A DNA stretch of 64,000 nt from Liolophura sinensis (Eukaryota; Mollusca; Polyplacophora; Chitonida; Chitonidae): positions 21,677,850 to 21,741,849 of the forward strand of contig NC_088304.1 of NCBI RefSeq assembly GCF_032854445.1, in the 5' to 3' direction. The notes below the pieces were generated by a model. It saw only the letters and a program-made list of their open reading frames with translations. It was not told where the DNA came from and made no database searches. Of the stretch, positions 1 to 10,919 are shown piece after piece (within the stretch, counting starts at the first letter, position 1; each line of letters opens with the position of its first letter). The position numbers were made by a program, and so were the translations under genes.

Positions 1-130
1 TCCAGCACGACAAGGCTACAGTTTATTTCTAATGGAAGATCACAACAGCCTAATGCTTTCGACCACGTTGAGCTTAAAGAATACATGAAAAGGTACTTTA
101 TAGAATGACTAGTATTACTTTAAGGACACT
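1..130 (+). repeat. Tail of a lectin-family duplication unit
   Basis: This stretch is closely similar to segments near 960-1080, 2890-3000, 14225-14325 and 56455-56540. In the complete units this segment lies about 330-460 bp downstream of a signal-peptide exon of the lectin family. Here the unit is cut by the window edge, so another copy of the signal-peptide exon probably lies just upstream of position 1. No coding exon is visible in it. Confidence 0.6.
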
Positions 131-159
131 AAAGAAAGATATGCCAAAACAAATAGAAA

Positions 160-275
160 AAAATTCTCATAAAGGTAAATTGACAGGAGGCTGCCTTTTT
201 CCGGTTGTGTGTGACCACTTGCCAGCTATCACAGTGCGGCCGCTGTTCTAGTTTACTACCCATTCTGTAATATTT
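160..275 (+). repeat. Dispersed repeat family C, partial
   Basis: Part of an interspersed repeat seen many times in the window. Its core runs from 'gtaaattgacaagagg' through 'cgtgtgaccatttgccag' and 'tatcacactgtcg' to a 'ctctgtgct'-like end. Other copies lie near 3033, 7530, 20985, 25700, 36770, 55640 and 56930. No protein or tRNA-like head is apparent, and I cannot assign it to a named family. Confidence 0.5.
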
Positions 276-492
276 ATATTTTAAACTGTAACATTTATTC
301 CTGCTAGGAGAACTTTGCCATTGTGCACATCGCACGGGATATGGATTTAAGTTATTTGACGCCTTGGGTTTAGTCATCCATTATTGACAACACTCATACA
401 AGATGCTTACTTCACAATGAGTAACCATCGTCATACCACATTGAAGGGTTTGACTGAGAACACCTGGTATTACGAGAGCAAACTCTTAAAAA

Positions 493-559
493 ATGAGTCT
501 GAAATATGTGTATGTTTTCATTATTTTGTCAGTGCTACATATCGTCTACAGTGAAGACG
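493..559 (+). CDS. Spare signal-peptide exon of the lectin/PAN gene family
   Basis: An ATG opens 22 codons plus one base (MSLKYVYVF...VYSED), a hydrophobic secretion signal followed by a consensus donor GTAAGA at 560. Its sequence and phase match the signal-peptide exons at 2557, 13794 and 56000. The exon could splice in phase 1 to the lectin exon at 3451, giving gene A an alternative first exon. It could equally be the remnant of a partly duplicated gene, since no lectin exon lies between it and 2557. It is followed by duplicated intronic sequence to about 1080. Confidence 0.55.
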
Positions 560-1139
560 GTAAGATAACCAGATTTCTAGCGTTCAAAGCATATCCTGTG
601 TGAAAGCTGTATGAATACATTTTGTTTTTTGTTTTGTGTTTTAACTGACTTAAAAATATTGTCCTGTCTCTCTTTCAGGAGTGAATTGTTAGATTCCTAG
701 GTAAAATGAAACTGTGATGAAAAAGGTTGACATTTCATCTGTAAAGTGTTCTACCACAGTACCACAGTATCGCATTTCCACCATGACGATAGCAGGTTAA
801 TGAGTTTTGTCGCCAACAAACTCAGTAGATTACGCGCTTACCCTTGACCAGAAGGCGATAGTTGAAGCCTGAACAGATGCTACGGTATGTTGGTCAAAAT
901 GCCTCAACACGACCGCACGACAGTGTAAGTCTAACACTTGTGTTTGCGCTTGCTAACAGTCCAGCACGACAAGGCCACAGTTTATTTCTAAGGCAAAGAC
1001 GACAACAGTCTAATGTTTTCGACCATGTTGAGTTTAAAGAATACACGAAAGGCTACATTATAGAACGAATAGCATCGTTTTAAGGAAAGTAAAGAAATAT
1101 GCCAAGGAAATGAGATAAAATTATCACGTGTAGAATAAT

Positions 1140-1760
1140 AACGTGAAGATGCCAATTTACAATTTAACTAACAATTTCACCATGTTGTCGTTCCATGAAG
1201 GGGATAATTAAACACCATAGAGCGTGGACGTTTTATGTTAAAAACGCATGATTGCGTTTGCATTGGCTGATGACGAGTCAATTCTTACTTTAAACAGTGT
1301 CTTAGTTCTTTGAAGGTTTGTATTGATCGTTGTTATGGAAATTGATTATTTACCAGGAGCGTCTGTTATAGATGACAATTGATAGAGAAATGTCTGTTTC
1401 GACGAGCATGATTTTTATCCTATTTTCCTTTACAAAACCGGCTTTGATAATGTATTCATGAATATAAAGCGGATCAGTGTCAAGTTTCTGGCTAAATACT
1501 ACACTTCTTTCCGTTTGTACGGTATGTTCAGAACAACTACTCTGTTTGTTTGATTTTCAAAAAGGGTTGCCATATTTACTGCCGACTCTATCAAACCCTT
1601 CTGAGTAGCTGTAGAGAATAGCGATGTCATTATTATAATGGTAATTAAATTGAAGACAGACTTATACGTCTCATTAATTGCAGTTAACATCACTGAGTGT
1701 TTCATTACCTAATTCTGCTTCAGATATTTTCCCCATCTGCGTGTAATTTGCGACTGTTCA
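1140..1760. repeat. Duplicated non-coding segment
   Basis: This segment shares blocks with 11440-12310 and 13020-13130, for example the 'cttactttaaacagtgtcttagttcttt' neighbourhood and a 'gctggtatacgaatgtc'-like block. The duplications around the lectin family therefore carried flanking or intronic DNA as well as exons. I see no coding exon here. Confidence 0.4.
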
Positions 1761-1841
1761 GGTACTTGATTCAGGAGCTTAACCGGGACACAGTGTGATA
1801 GTGATGCTATATTCATCGTGTTGAATTAAGTCGCCATTAGG

Positions 1842-2038
1842 ATGGCTGTGAGTTCAAGTCCAGCTCATGCTGGCTTCCTCTCCGGCCGTAAGAGGGAAGG
1901 CCTGACAACAACCTGCAGATGGTCGTGGGTTTCCCCCGGGCTGCTCCCAGTTTCCTCCCACTAAAATGCTGGCCGACGTCACATAAGTGAAATATCCTTG
2001 AGTACGGCGTAAAACACTAATCAAATAAATAAATAAAT
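1842..2038 (+). repeat. tRNA-derived SINE copy, 5' truncated
   Basis: Box B-like 'gagttcaagtcc' near 1850 is followed by the SINE body (the 'ggccgtaagagggaagg' region, 'atggtcgtgggtttcccc', 'cctcccactaaaatgctggc'), the conserved end 'gagtacggcgtaaaacac' and an (AAAT)n tail. Confidence 0.8.
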
Positions 2039-2055
2039 CTACGAGCAAGTGATTG

Positions 2056-2395
2056 AGTGCTTGGTACCTAACGTCGTAACATCGCAATTTTTCAGTCATG
2101 TGACGACAAAGGAATCCTTAGGGTGTATGTAATGTGCCTCCTTGCTGCAGGACGCATTTCCACCGCTCTTTCATCTAGTGCTGCTCCACTCAGACGACTT
2201 ACCAAAGGCAAGTAAGCTGCCCCTTCCGAGCCATTATACTGATACGGGTCAACCAATCGTTGCACTATCTCCTTCATGCAGAACACCAAGCGAGGAAGTT
2301 ACAACTTCCTCTTTTAAAGTCTTTAGTGTGACTCGACCCAGGATTGATCCTGGCTCTACCGCTTCCTTCGAATAATGTACGACTAACGACAGCTG
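2056..2395 (+). repeat. Dispersed repeat family B copy
   Basis: This starts with a 'cgtcgtaacatcgcaatttttcag' type head, continues through 'tcatgtgacgac', and ends in a box B-like 'caggattgatcctgg'. Related copies are at 17868, 20380, 26424 (head only) and, inverted, at 4410 and 58650. The terminal tRNA-like motif suggests a second SINE-type family; the name and founder tRNA are unknown to me. Confidence 0.5.
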
Positions 2396-2556
2396 CACTA
2401 AAGGTAAAACAACAGGATGTGACAAAGATAAGGATAATATCTTAAGAAAAAGACAAGTTCACCATGGACAAGAATATATTGCCACCGTCATACCACATTG
2501 ATGAGCACGGCCATAAACATCTAACATTGCAGAGCAAACTCTTAAAAATCTGAAGT

Positions 2557-2623
2557 ATGAGTTTGAAGTATGTGTATGTTTTCACATTTATGTCGGTGGT
2601 ACATGTCGTCTACAGTGAAGAGG
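2557..2623 (+). CDS. Gene A exon 1, signal peptide
   Basis: ATG plus 22 codons and one base. The hydrophobic run YVYVFTFMSVVHVVYS is followed by EE and the donor GTAAGA at 2624. It ends in phase 1, matching the acceptor at 3451. Confidence 0.7.
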
Positions 2624-5600
2624 GTAAGATAACCAGATTTCTCGCGTTGAAGCGTGTCCTGTGTAAAAGATGTGAAGAGCACATTTTGTTTTTGTTTCTT
2701 TTTTAGCTGTCTTAAATGGTTTCCACCATGAAGATTGCACTTTTAAAAGTTCTGTCGCCAACAACTCATTAAATTATGCGCTTACCGTTGACCGGAAGGC
2801 GAAAGTTGAAGCCTAAAAAGATGCTACGGTGTATTAGTCAAAATGCTCCAACACGAGAGTTTAACACTTGTGTTTGCACTTTGCTAACAGTGCAGCACGA
2901 CAAGTCCACAAAGTAAAGACGACAACTGTCTATTGCTTTCGACCACGTTGAGCTTAAAGAATTCATGAAAAGGTACATTATAGAACGAATAGAATTGTTT
3001 CAATTAAAGTAAAGAAACAAACAGAAAACAATTCTTATGAAGGTAAACTGGCAAGAGCCCGTATTTCACCAGTTTCGTTTGACCATTTGCCAGCCATCAC
3101 ACTGTTGCCGACGCGCTGCTTTTACTCTCTGTGCTGGAGGTTTTGAGTATAGTGTTGAATTCCTTGAGGCTCAACATAATGTCTCAACATTTTCCACTAG
3201 AAATAGGGACGCTGTATTTGTCTCTACATTGACGATTTGTGCTCGTGAATTTCACGTAAGAGTCAATGTGTGTTCAAATACGTCATGATGTGGAATAACT
3301 TTAACAGAACGTGGCATAATTCTTGGTTGTCAGCTGGTATACAAATGTCTGTTTTTGGCGCACAGATTCCTTTATTACGCATTTTGAAATACTAGCAAAT
3401 ATTCACACTTTGTAGCCTACTGACCTCATTTTAACACTGTTTTTTTTCAGATAAAAGCCTTGATTACAGCGCAATAGAAGATTGGTGTAACGGATTTGAT
3501 GGATCGAGGAATATGATTCATGGAAACTTTTGCTACAGCGTACACATGGAGGGTCTCACGTGGTCAGCTGCGTCCAGAGATTGCCAAGCCAGGGGTGGTC
3601 AGTTGTTCAAGGCGGCCAGTAAGGAAAAGATGTCTGCTCTTTTTAAAAGGAGAATGCTTTTGACAGTATGGACTGGTGCAAAAGAACGAGATGGAGAATT
3701 TTACTGGACAGATGGTAATAAGTTTGATGATTAGTATTTAATGACTACATGTAATTATCTACATACTCGTTTCTGTCGCTTGATTATCTACTGATTCCTG
3801 GCTAATTGATTTTTGTTGTCAATGTACACTCATAAAAATAATCTTAACTTTAGCACAAAATCTGTTCCCTGACGGATGTAGAAGGTAGTCTGTTATTATA
3901 ACATAATACTGTGTGATATTCCACATACGCCGTACGTGGGAAGGTCTGACAGCAAGGTCTGCTCCGCCCGGTTTCCTCCCAGTTGCCCGCCGTCGTATAA
4001 GTGAAATATTCTTGAGTACGGCGTAAAACACTAATCAAATAAATAAGTTATTCCAGCTGATATCCTGTTAGTCCAAAGCGATCTTTCTATTGAGTTAATA
4101 GAATGTGTGTGCTAAATTTAGCTGGCTAATCTACCACAATAACTGAATACATTATAGAGTCGCTCGAACACCAAACTTTGTTAAATTTGAGAGTTTGTAG
4201 CAAAAAGGTTTACAAACGTGTAAATGTAAATTCCCAGATGATGATATTGTAAGATGTTTCTCCTGAGGTAGCACGTTAGACAGTTTACATAGTAATAAGA
4301 TACCCGGCCTTGGGACAAGAAATGTGTACATGCAGATTTCGAAGTCTTTATTGTAATCTATAGTTTACCACTGTAATGTTGATATCATCTTGTGTCCGTT
4401 TCGAGGGGGGGGGGGGAAGATCCAGAGTCAACCCTTGGTGGAGTCACACCGAAGACCTTATAAGAGGAAGTTGTAACTTCCTTCCTTGATGTTGAACATT
4501 AAAAGGATAGTGGAACGACTGGTTGACTCGTATCAGTATAATGTCTTGTGCGAGGCGGCTTATTTGCCTTCGGTAATCTTATCAGTGAGGGAGCACTACA
4601 TAAAAGAGCGGCGGAAATCCGTCCCACAACAAGTATGTACATTATATGCACTTCGTGGTCATATGACCCCAATTACTCGCTCACTCGATATCATCTATTA
4701 TATTCGCTGTTGCTTAAATGTTGTAGCACATAACAATCTATACATGTATGTAGCGACCTCGCAAGATCCACGTTATAGGCAATTAGGGTGACGTCAGCAT
4801 CCGCGCATGGACTTCCCATCCTGATCCGCGTAGAATCATCACCACATCCGATCATCGTCGGCGTAGGATGGGCAGATTATACGCTTACAATGTAGAAATC
4901 CAATCTGGCAGTACCGAAGTACATGTACGCTCTTCTGTGCACTACGTATACCGCATTTTAATTTGATACTTTTTCCTTTGTGTTCCTTTCATAATTTCTA
5001 TAATCATTCTGTTGAACTATCCGTCGTCTTCATTAACACACTGAGCGTGAAATACTTTTATTGTATTTTTGTTACATCCTTACTCCGTTTTATACAGTTT
5101 TGCTCTGGAAGGCGGGTAATATATAATGCATTAATGGGTATATTACTCGTCTCTTATTTCGTTTGTAGGCACTCTTGTTGTTGGTGATCTCTGGTCGACT
5201 AGTAAAAACATTGCAACAGAAATTAAAAGCTGGTTCAAAACAAGGACGTTGTGCCTCGCTGCATGCGTTGGATTTGGTAAATCATCAAGTACTATTAGCT
5301 ATTGGTGGGGAAAACTGAGCTGTGATAACAAGTTTCCTTATGTCTGTGAGCATGGTAAGATACATTATTATACTTTATTAATCCATACCTTGATATTTAA
5401 AACACTTGTACTTCTTGTCATTAAATCAGACTTAATTCAATTGAAAGAAAAACCTCAATACGACACTGAAATACCAAATCTTACTATCATGTAAACACGT
5501 ACAAACTTAACATTGTATCGCTGGGGGTAGAGGAGTTTCGTGGCCGAGGTGGTGAGCACACCAATGACCCAGGAGCGTCCCTATGTCACTGTTAATTCAA

Positions 5601-6823
5601 GCACAGCTTATTCTGTTTTCTTCTCCAGCAAGGTCTGACAGCAGCCCGCGGATGGTAGTGGGTCCCCTGGGGTCTCTTCCTGGTTTCCTCCCACCATAAT
5701 TCTGGCAGCCGTATAAGTGAAATATTCTTGAATACGCCCTAAAACACCAATCAAATAAATAAATAAATATGGGATCGCACAATCTGACAATATTTCTAAA
5801 GCTTCCGAACTAAGGTCAAATTATCCACATGGTGCGGAATTGCATCTGATAAACAGGGGAATAAGGATGGCTATCCATTAAACTTGGAACAAAATCAACA
5901 GTCTGACTGACACAATGCATCGTCACCCTGGTTATTTAACAGTTGTCACCCTAAACAGATAATGTTGGTTTTAAACTGCCTGGACAGACATTATTAAATT
6001 TGTTTGTAATCAGCTCAACAATCCCACACTTTCTTGCTGTTTACTGATACTGGTTGCGCCTGTTATCTAACTTACATTCATTTACTTTGACAGAAGTAAT
6101 TGGAGTGATTGACAGCTAATATTCTTATTATGTGAACCAATCCCTTACTTTGTGATTACAATCACTCGCTATTATAAGCATATATAAAATCTCATTTTAA
6201 CTTCATAACACCCCACTAATAAATGTTTTTGCCTGGATTTTGCCACATGTGTTCACAGAACTATGTTGACGTTATAACATGCTTCTTGTTTCCGCTGTTC
6301 CTTTTCATTCTCGAGCGTAATCAAAATGTCTTATAAAAGGTCAAATTACAGATCTATTTGCCTCCTGTAAAATTTGGCAACATTGAGGACGGTAAATGTG
6401 CTCCCCATGGTGTTTTTCGAGTCAGTTTATCCCATGTTCATCATATTTGACACAAACAGCAGCAAGGTGTAAAAGCTTACTTTCGCTGCACACCGTTGGC
6501 ATAAATCTTGAATATTCATCCATACTAGAATATACTATTATTTCACACATGTATAATTCTTTTTCACTACAAAATGTTATTTGCATATATCTTGTGGACT
6601 TTCTGTCCTATGTCGTGATATCATGCGATCCACCAAATTGTTACCATATATTTATCTCCCTTAAGTGGGAAGGTCTGACAGCAGCGTGCGGATGTTCGTG
6701 GGTTTTCCCGCGGGCTCTGCCCGGTTTCCTCCCACCATAATGTTGGCCGCCGTCGTATAAGTGAAATATTCTTGAGTACGGGGTAAAACACCAGTCAATT
6801 AAATAAATAAATATATAAATATA

Positions 6824-6862
<39 letters not shown>

Positions 6863-9353
6863 ATATATTTATCTCAGTTGTCACACTATGTACAGATACA
6901 AGGGAAAGGAACTCAGCTGCCAGGTTAGCCTAACTAGGGGATGCTTCTAAAGTACATGTAACAATCTGTAAGACGGCTCTGCGGCCAGAGACCACATCAT
7001 CTCCTCTCCGTTGTAACACAGGGTGTGCATGAAAACAAATTGTTTCCGTGATGTTATATTATAGGAAAATGCCTATCATTGGTTCGCTTTGAGCGATGTA
7101 TTCGGTGGATATTTAGAATTTTCATATAGTTTGAGTATTGCTGTAGAGCTTACGTGATGTTTTGTTGTACAACCAGGGCTTGCTGGCCGCTAACGGAGTG
7201 GCAAACAAGGCTTTTTTCTTGTATGATTCAACATAGGGTGGCCATTTTGTTTTCACCCACGCTACAGTGATCACGTGATCCCCAACTGACGGGCTTTCTA
7301 TATCTTTTCATTCATGTACTCTTTGCCTTGTGGCTCCAGATACCTACAATGCATCTATCCCAGAAGATGTTCCAACTAGTACCATGATAAGCACAACGCG
7401 AATTTCAGGTAATACATTTCAGAAGGTGGTCTTAAATGAGTCTTTTCATGTGTTTGTATATTAAATGCGATGACAATATTGCATTTTGGGTAAATCTAAG
7501 GTAATGACGTCTAATATGTATTGCAGTTAACATGCCCCGATACTTTTCTACTTGATTTTGCTTTAATCATGGTGCTAGAGGGGTTGCAATTGCTACTATT
7601 TAAAGATTTCCATAAACACTTAGAATAAAACTCTAAGGTAAACTGACAAGTGGCCAGTTTCACCTGTTACGTGTGACGACTTGCCACTCATCTACACTAC
7701 GCAAGAGTAGTGTGGTTGTTATTGCCATTCTCTGTGGTAAACAATCTCTCTGATGCGATAAATAACCCTGAACCGTCTTTCAACCTAGCCAAATGTCGTG
7801 CCCAACCATTACAACATAAGATTCTTATTGCATCGTGCAGGAAGAGGTAAACTGACGTGATTTTCACGACAAAAACAAACAAGTTGCGAAACGTTGGGAA
7901 TAATTCGTAATACATTCGTGAAAAAGACAGAAAATCGTGGCATTTTCTAACTCTAAATTAGGTACTTCGTAAGTCCATCGTAACTTTGCATACACTGGAA
8001 AGTATCTATTCTTCCCAAATTGGTCGATTTTGAGAAGCATTACGACGATGCTTCCGGAATGATTACGTCATCTTTACGCTTGCAACCGACAGCTTAGCGA
8101 ATATTTATGAAGATTTTACTAATACTAACGAATTCTTGCCAATACGTTACATATTGACGTCGCAATGTATTCGTCTTTGCATTCGTAATGAATTCGTGTT
8201 CTAAGTTTCATGTCGACGAAAATTTCAAAAGGTTATAAAGCTCCGAAGCTGGACGTAAGTTCGTAATGATTCGTAAGTATCCGTTAAAGCTGCGTAAGTA
8301 ATCGAAAAGTTGGCGGCTGCAGTGGTAAAGTTAACGGAATCACTTGGTAAACATCGCTGTGACGTAGCGGTTCTCAAAGTTAACCGATCAGAACGAAAAC
8401 TTAAGTAGAACTTACCATAGAATGATCCCGATTTCTTGTAGCGTGTTCTCCTTTATACACGCATCATTTACCAATCTTCCCGAACGTTCTGCAACTTGTT
8501 TGTGACTTTCGCCAACATGTCATGAAATTCACGTCAATTTACCTCATGTTACACGATGCTTTGCTAATTATATGTCGTAATGGTTCGGCACATCTTTCGG
8601 CGAGGAGCAAACAGGGCTTTTGCCGCTACTTCAAATTTCATTCAAATTTGACTTTTTAAAAAAAATCTACAGGACAAGGCCATGCACAAGTTAAAAGTTT
8701 TAGGTGAAAATTGCTTTATTTATCTTTTATCAGTTTTCTATATTTTTTTGTTTTACCAGAGTCTAAAGCATCTCAGCACCTTCGTCCACAAAGTCTCAAC
8801 CAGATGGAAAGTTAGTAAGACAGCTTTAATCTTTGAAAACTAAACTATTCAGGCTCTTATCACAAACTTAAATTGATCACATCATGTTGTATTATACAGG
8901 TAAAGAAGAATTCCTCAGATAAGACAAAATTTTATGGCAGTAAAAGTATGAGTAAGTTTCATTTAAATCTCGGATAATTACGTTAATATCACGCCTGAAG
9001 CCCTGTTTATTGTTGGGTTTCATATTTTTCGTTGCTTTTCCATTCTGCTTATTTGCTGAACCCAGGATATGGCAGACAGTCGTACCTGTTATTGATAGAC
9101 TGCCTGGTGTGTTTGTTCAGTTTCCAGGATTGCGAAGAGGGATTTCCTGATCCAAGATGATCACCTTTTCGAGAAGAGAGCGTTTGCTGCTACAGTGTGT
9201 TTCCGCCTCTGTCTGTACCCTTGTCGGGTTTTCAACTACAACACACGTACTGGTCAATGCAGAGGATATGCGGGCACAGAATACAAAATTGAAGCCGCGA
9301 GGAATTCAGCATGGGACATATGGGAAGTTGTAACAATTTCTAGAAAAAAATGA
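2557..9353 (+). CDS. Gene A: secreted C-type lectin domain / PAN-like protein, seven exons
   Basis: I join exons 2557-2623, 3451-3714, 5169-5354, 7340-7408, 8760-8810, 8919-8951 and 9121-9353. Every junction is GT..AG and every intron is in phase 1, giving 903 nt including the TGA (300 residues). Order: signal peptide (1-20), C-type lectin-like fold (about 23-173, with the WxGA-like WTGAKE and the final WWxxxxC...PYVCE), a Thr/Ser-rich linker built from three tiny exons, and a C-terminal PAN/apple-like segment with closely spaced cysteines (CFRLC, YPCRVFNYN). The calcium/sugar motifs EPN or QPD and WND are absent, so classical calcium-dependent sugar binding is doubtful. The product is probably an extracellular recognition or mucosal protein. 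A poly(A) signal follows seven bases after the stop. Confidence 0.75.
3033..3145 (+). repeat. Dispersed repeat family C, partial
   Basis: The family C core ('gtaaactggcaagag', 'tttgaccatttgccag', 'catcacactgttg', 'actctctgtgct') in intron 1 of gene A. The paralogous intron of gene C has the same copy at 56930. Confidence 0.5.
3451..3714 (+). CDS. Gene A exon 2, N-terminal half of the C-type lectin fold
   Basis: The acceptor is a T-rich tract ending TTTTTTTTCAG, and the donor is GATG|GTAATA. The encoded 88 residues contain the early cysteine pair, GNFCYSVHMEGLTWSAA (the conserved 'FCY...TWxxA' pattern), C..RGGQLFKA and VWTGAKERDGEFYWTD. Its copy at 57444 has the same length and phase. Confidence 0.85.
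3932..4047 (+). repeat. SINE 3' fragment, absent from the paralogous intron
   Basis: The 3' part of the tRNA-derived SINE ending 'gagtacggcgtaaaacac' plus an AAAT tail. The corresponding place in gene C (near 57915) reads straight through 'atattccagctaatatcctg' without it. This is a filled/empty site pair between the paralogues, with a short 'attcca'-like duplication flanking the insert. Confidence 0.75.
4410..4700 (-). repeat. Dispersed repeat family B copy, inverted
   Basis: This is the reverse complement of the family seen at 2056-2395, sharing for example 'aggaagttgtaacttcct' and 'tatcagtataatg'. It is preceded by a G tract near 4406. The same copy is present in the duplicated block at 58650-58990, so it predates the duplication. 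Confidence 0.5.
5169..5354 (+). CDS. Gene A exon 3, C-terminal half of the C-type lectin fold
   Basis: The acceptor is TTCGTTTGTAG and the donor CATG|GTAAGA. It encodes 62 residues including LCLAACVGFGKSS, the fold-closing YWWGKLSC and FPYVCEH. The tryptophan-rich strand and last two cysteines are typical of the fold, while the calcium-ligand WND triplet is replaced. The paralogous exon is at 59447. Confidence 0.85.
5540..5768 (+). repeat. tRNA-derived SINE copy
   Basis: A near-complete SINE from the tRNA-like head ('gtggccgaggtggtgagcac') to the AAAT tail. The same insertion is found at 59815-60055, so it was present before the segmental duplication. Confidence 0.75.
6664..6862 (+). repeat. 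SINE copy with expanded (AAAT)n tail
   Basis: The SINE body from 'gtgggaaggtctgacagcag' to 'gtataagtgaaatattcttg' is followed by more than ten AAAT-type units. It is the intact counterpart of the SINE that is cut at 61085. Confidence 0.8.
7340..7408 (+). CDS. Gene A exon 4, Thr/Ser-rich linker
   Basis: A 69-nt exon between GGCTCCAG and GGTAATA, phase 1 to phase 1. It encodes DTYNASIPEDVPTSTMISTT and a few more residues, a probable O-glycosylated stalk with one N-glycosylation site (NAS). Confidence 0.6.
7530..7745 (+). repeat. Dispersed repeat family C copy
   Basis: A longer copy including the 5' part ('tttaatcatggtgctagagg', 'gctactatttaaa') and the core 'gtaaactgacaag...cgtgtgac'. It lies in intron 4 of gene A. 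Confidence 0.5.
7787..8607. mobile_element. MITE-like element with long imperfect terminal inverted repeats
   Basis: About 110-125 bp at the left end (roughly 7787-7902) reappears in inverted orientation at the right end (roughly 8481-8607). Shared blocks include 'aaccattac', 'gcatcgtg', 'gaggtaaa(c/t)tgacgtga', 'acaaacaagttgc' and 'aacgtt'. The roughly 580-bp centre has no reading frame of note but contains short 'ttcgtaat' sub-repeats. Long arms with a non-coding centre fit a foldback or MITE-type non-autonomous DNA transposon. I could not define a target duplication. It sits in intron 4 of gene A, and part of its right arm is also present near 14690. Confidence 0.55.
8760..8810 (+). CDS. 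Gene A exon 5, basic linker microexon
   Basis: A 51-nt exon between TTTTACCAG and GTTAGT, phase 1 to phase 1, encoding ESKASQHLRPQSLNQME. It has a same-length counterpart at 14909-14959 in the pseudogene, which supports it as a real exon. Confidence 0.55.
8919..8951 (+). CDS. Gene A exon 6, 33-nt microexon
   Basis: A microexon between TTCCTCAG and GTAAGT, phase 1 to phase 1, encoding about 11 residues (NKTKFYGSKSM). Using the nearby alternative acceptor at 8900 instead would give a stop after seven codons, so this choice is favoured. The pseudogene counterpart near 15070 has a destroyed donor (CTAAGT). Confidence 0.45.
   Translation: MRQNFMAVKV
9121..9353 (+). CDS. Gene A last exon, PAN/apple-like cysteine module
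   Basis: The acceptor GTTTGTTCAG opens 77 codons in phase 1, ending TGA at 9351-9353. The cysteine spacing CxxxCxxxC followed by RVFNYN and GQC resembles the core of PAN/apple modules, common C-terminal domains in secreted lophotrochozoan proteins. Assignment to PAN is by pattern only; the domain looks shorter than usual. Confidence 0.6.
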
Positions 9354-9359
9354 TTATTC

Positions 9360-9365
9360 AATAAA
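9360..9365 (+). terminator. Poly(A) signal of gene A
   Basis: AATAAA begins seven bases after the stop codon of gene A. It could serve as the cleavage signal, and another AATAAA occurs near 9422. Confidence 0.5.
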
Positions 9366-9399
9366 CTGTCGGCACCATTAATTCATTTCGATTGCCAGC

Positions 9400-9775
9400 A
9401 TATTATTATATATTACTTGTAAATAAAGTGTTGGGGAAAATCCAGTAATTAACTTCAATTACCAGGATATTGTTATGTGTTAATTGTAACTTAAGTGTTT
9501 TAAACAATCCAGTAATTAATTTGATATACTAGCATATTATGATATGTTTCTTCCGGCGATATGTTACTTGTACCGTAATTTATTCCAAATATATGATATT
9601 ATTATATATTACTTGTAACTAAAGTATTTGAAACAATACAGTAATTAATTCCAAATATCAGGATATTACTGTAGTTCTTGTGACGAAAGTGTGTGGAACA
9701 AAAATGTAATTGATTCCATTTATCAGGATAATATAACATGTTACTTAACTAAAGTGTTGAGAACAATCCCTCTGA
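9400..9775. repeat. AT-rich diverged tandem array in the 3' flank of gene A
   Basis: About five diverged units of roughly 65-90 bp, each with 'cagtaattaattcc', 'caggatattattatat', 'gttacttgtaactaaagtg' and 'gaacaat'. Similar units follow the pseudogene at 15540-16010, so the array was duplicated with the gene. Confidence 0.6.
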
Positions 9776-10017
9776 CCATTAAATAGACAAATATTTTAGT
9801 TACTGGGGTCCGTTAATCTGTAATAACTCGTGGGAAAGTTCGCCAATTACTTGTGAAATGCTGACGGTTCGCTCCGGGTATTCCGGTTTCCTCTACATCC
9901 GACCCTCATAGTATAGGGGAAAAGCACAATGATGTATTATCCTTCGTAATTATATGGTTTGCCCTGCAGGAAGAATTTTCTCCTGAATACAGATTTTGTT
10001 TGGTATGATTTACATTT

Positions 10018-10218
10018 TTATTTGATTGATCTTTTTCTCCGTACTCAAGAATATTTTACATATTGTTGGGAGGGAAACAGGGCATAGCCCGGGGGAAACC
10101 CTCAATTATTTGCAGGTTGCTGGCAGACCTTGAAACGTGCGCCCAGAGATAAAGACAGCACGAGCTGGACTTGAACTCACAGCGAGCGCATTGCTGGGCA
10201 TTGCGCCACGCTGGAGTG
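10018..10218 (-). repeat. tRNA-derived SINE copy, inverted
   Basis: The reversed SINE runs from the tail side ('tttgattgatc', 'ccgtactcaagaatatt') to box B ('ggacttgaactc') and a degenerate head. Confidence 0.75.
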
Positions 10219-10916
10219 CTACCTTTCAACCGCATTTGGTTGGTAAAAACATGTATGTAGAAAGGAAAAGGATGGAAGGCTTTTTCTTTAGGCTGTAGCC
10301 TTCCCAAGGGATTTTAGCACATGCACAGAGCGACCCTAGGCGGGATGACTTGCTGTAGGTCTCTGAAAATTCGTGAGCAGTATCCTTAAAAAATTAATGT
10401 GTTAAATTTAACACAAAGTCTGTTGTCTGAGTGATTAAAATATATTATGATTATGATGACCCAATATTGTGTCACAATCAACGTAACATCTTGTTAGTCT
10501 AATAGAATGGTTGTGTTAAATTGATGGAATATGTGCATTATCTTTTACACTATAATCTGCTGCAATAACAGAATACATTTCAGCATCACTCAGATAACAG
10601 ACTCAAACTTCTGTAAAATTTAGATAACTTTCTGTTAAAATCAACAGATCAATTTTTGGAGTGTAGATCAAGCGGAGCCGGAGGTTTATGTATAACCGTA
10701 CGTAAAATGAGACGTAAAAGGTTCCAAAATGTTCCAAATAGACGTATACCATTGTAGTGTATGTACCGTTCACCATGTCAAGCGAATAAACAAGGAAAAC
10801 AACCATAGCGCCTCACCACATCAGTAGTAAGAACCCCCCACGAAGGAGATCGCACTATGTTAGAGAAGAGCTCAGTGCAGGTTATAAGCCTAAACTTTAT
10901 GGAATTCTTTTATTGA
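10219..10916. other. Unassigned non-coding stretch
   Basis: AT-rich sequence without a convincing exon, RNA gene or high-copy repeat that I can recognise. Confidence 0.4.
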
Positions 10917-10919
10917 TAT

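Noticed and set aside
8900-8925. Alternative acceptor at 8900 for gene A
   Set aside because: Leads to a stop after seven codons; the acceptor at 8918 keeps the phase-1 chain to the final exon.
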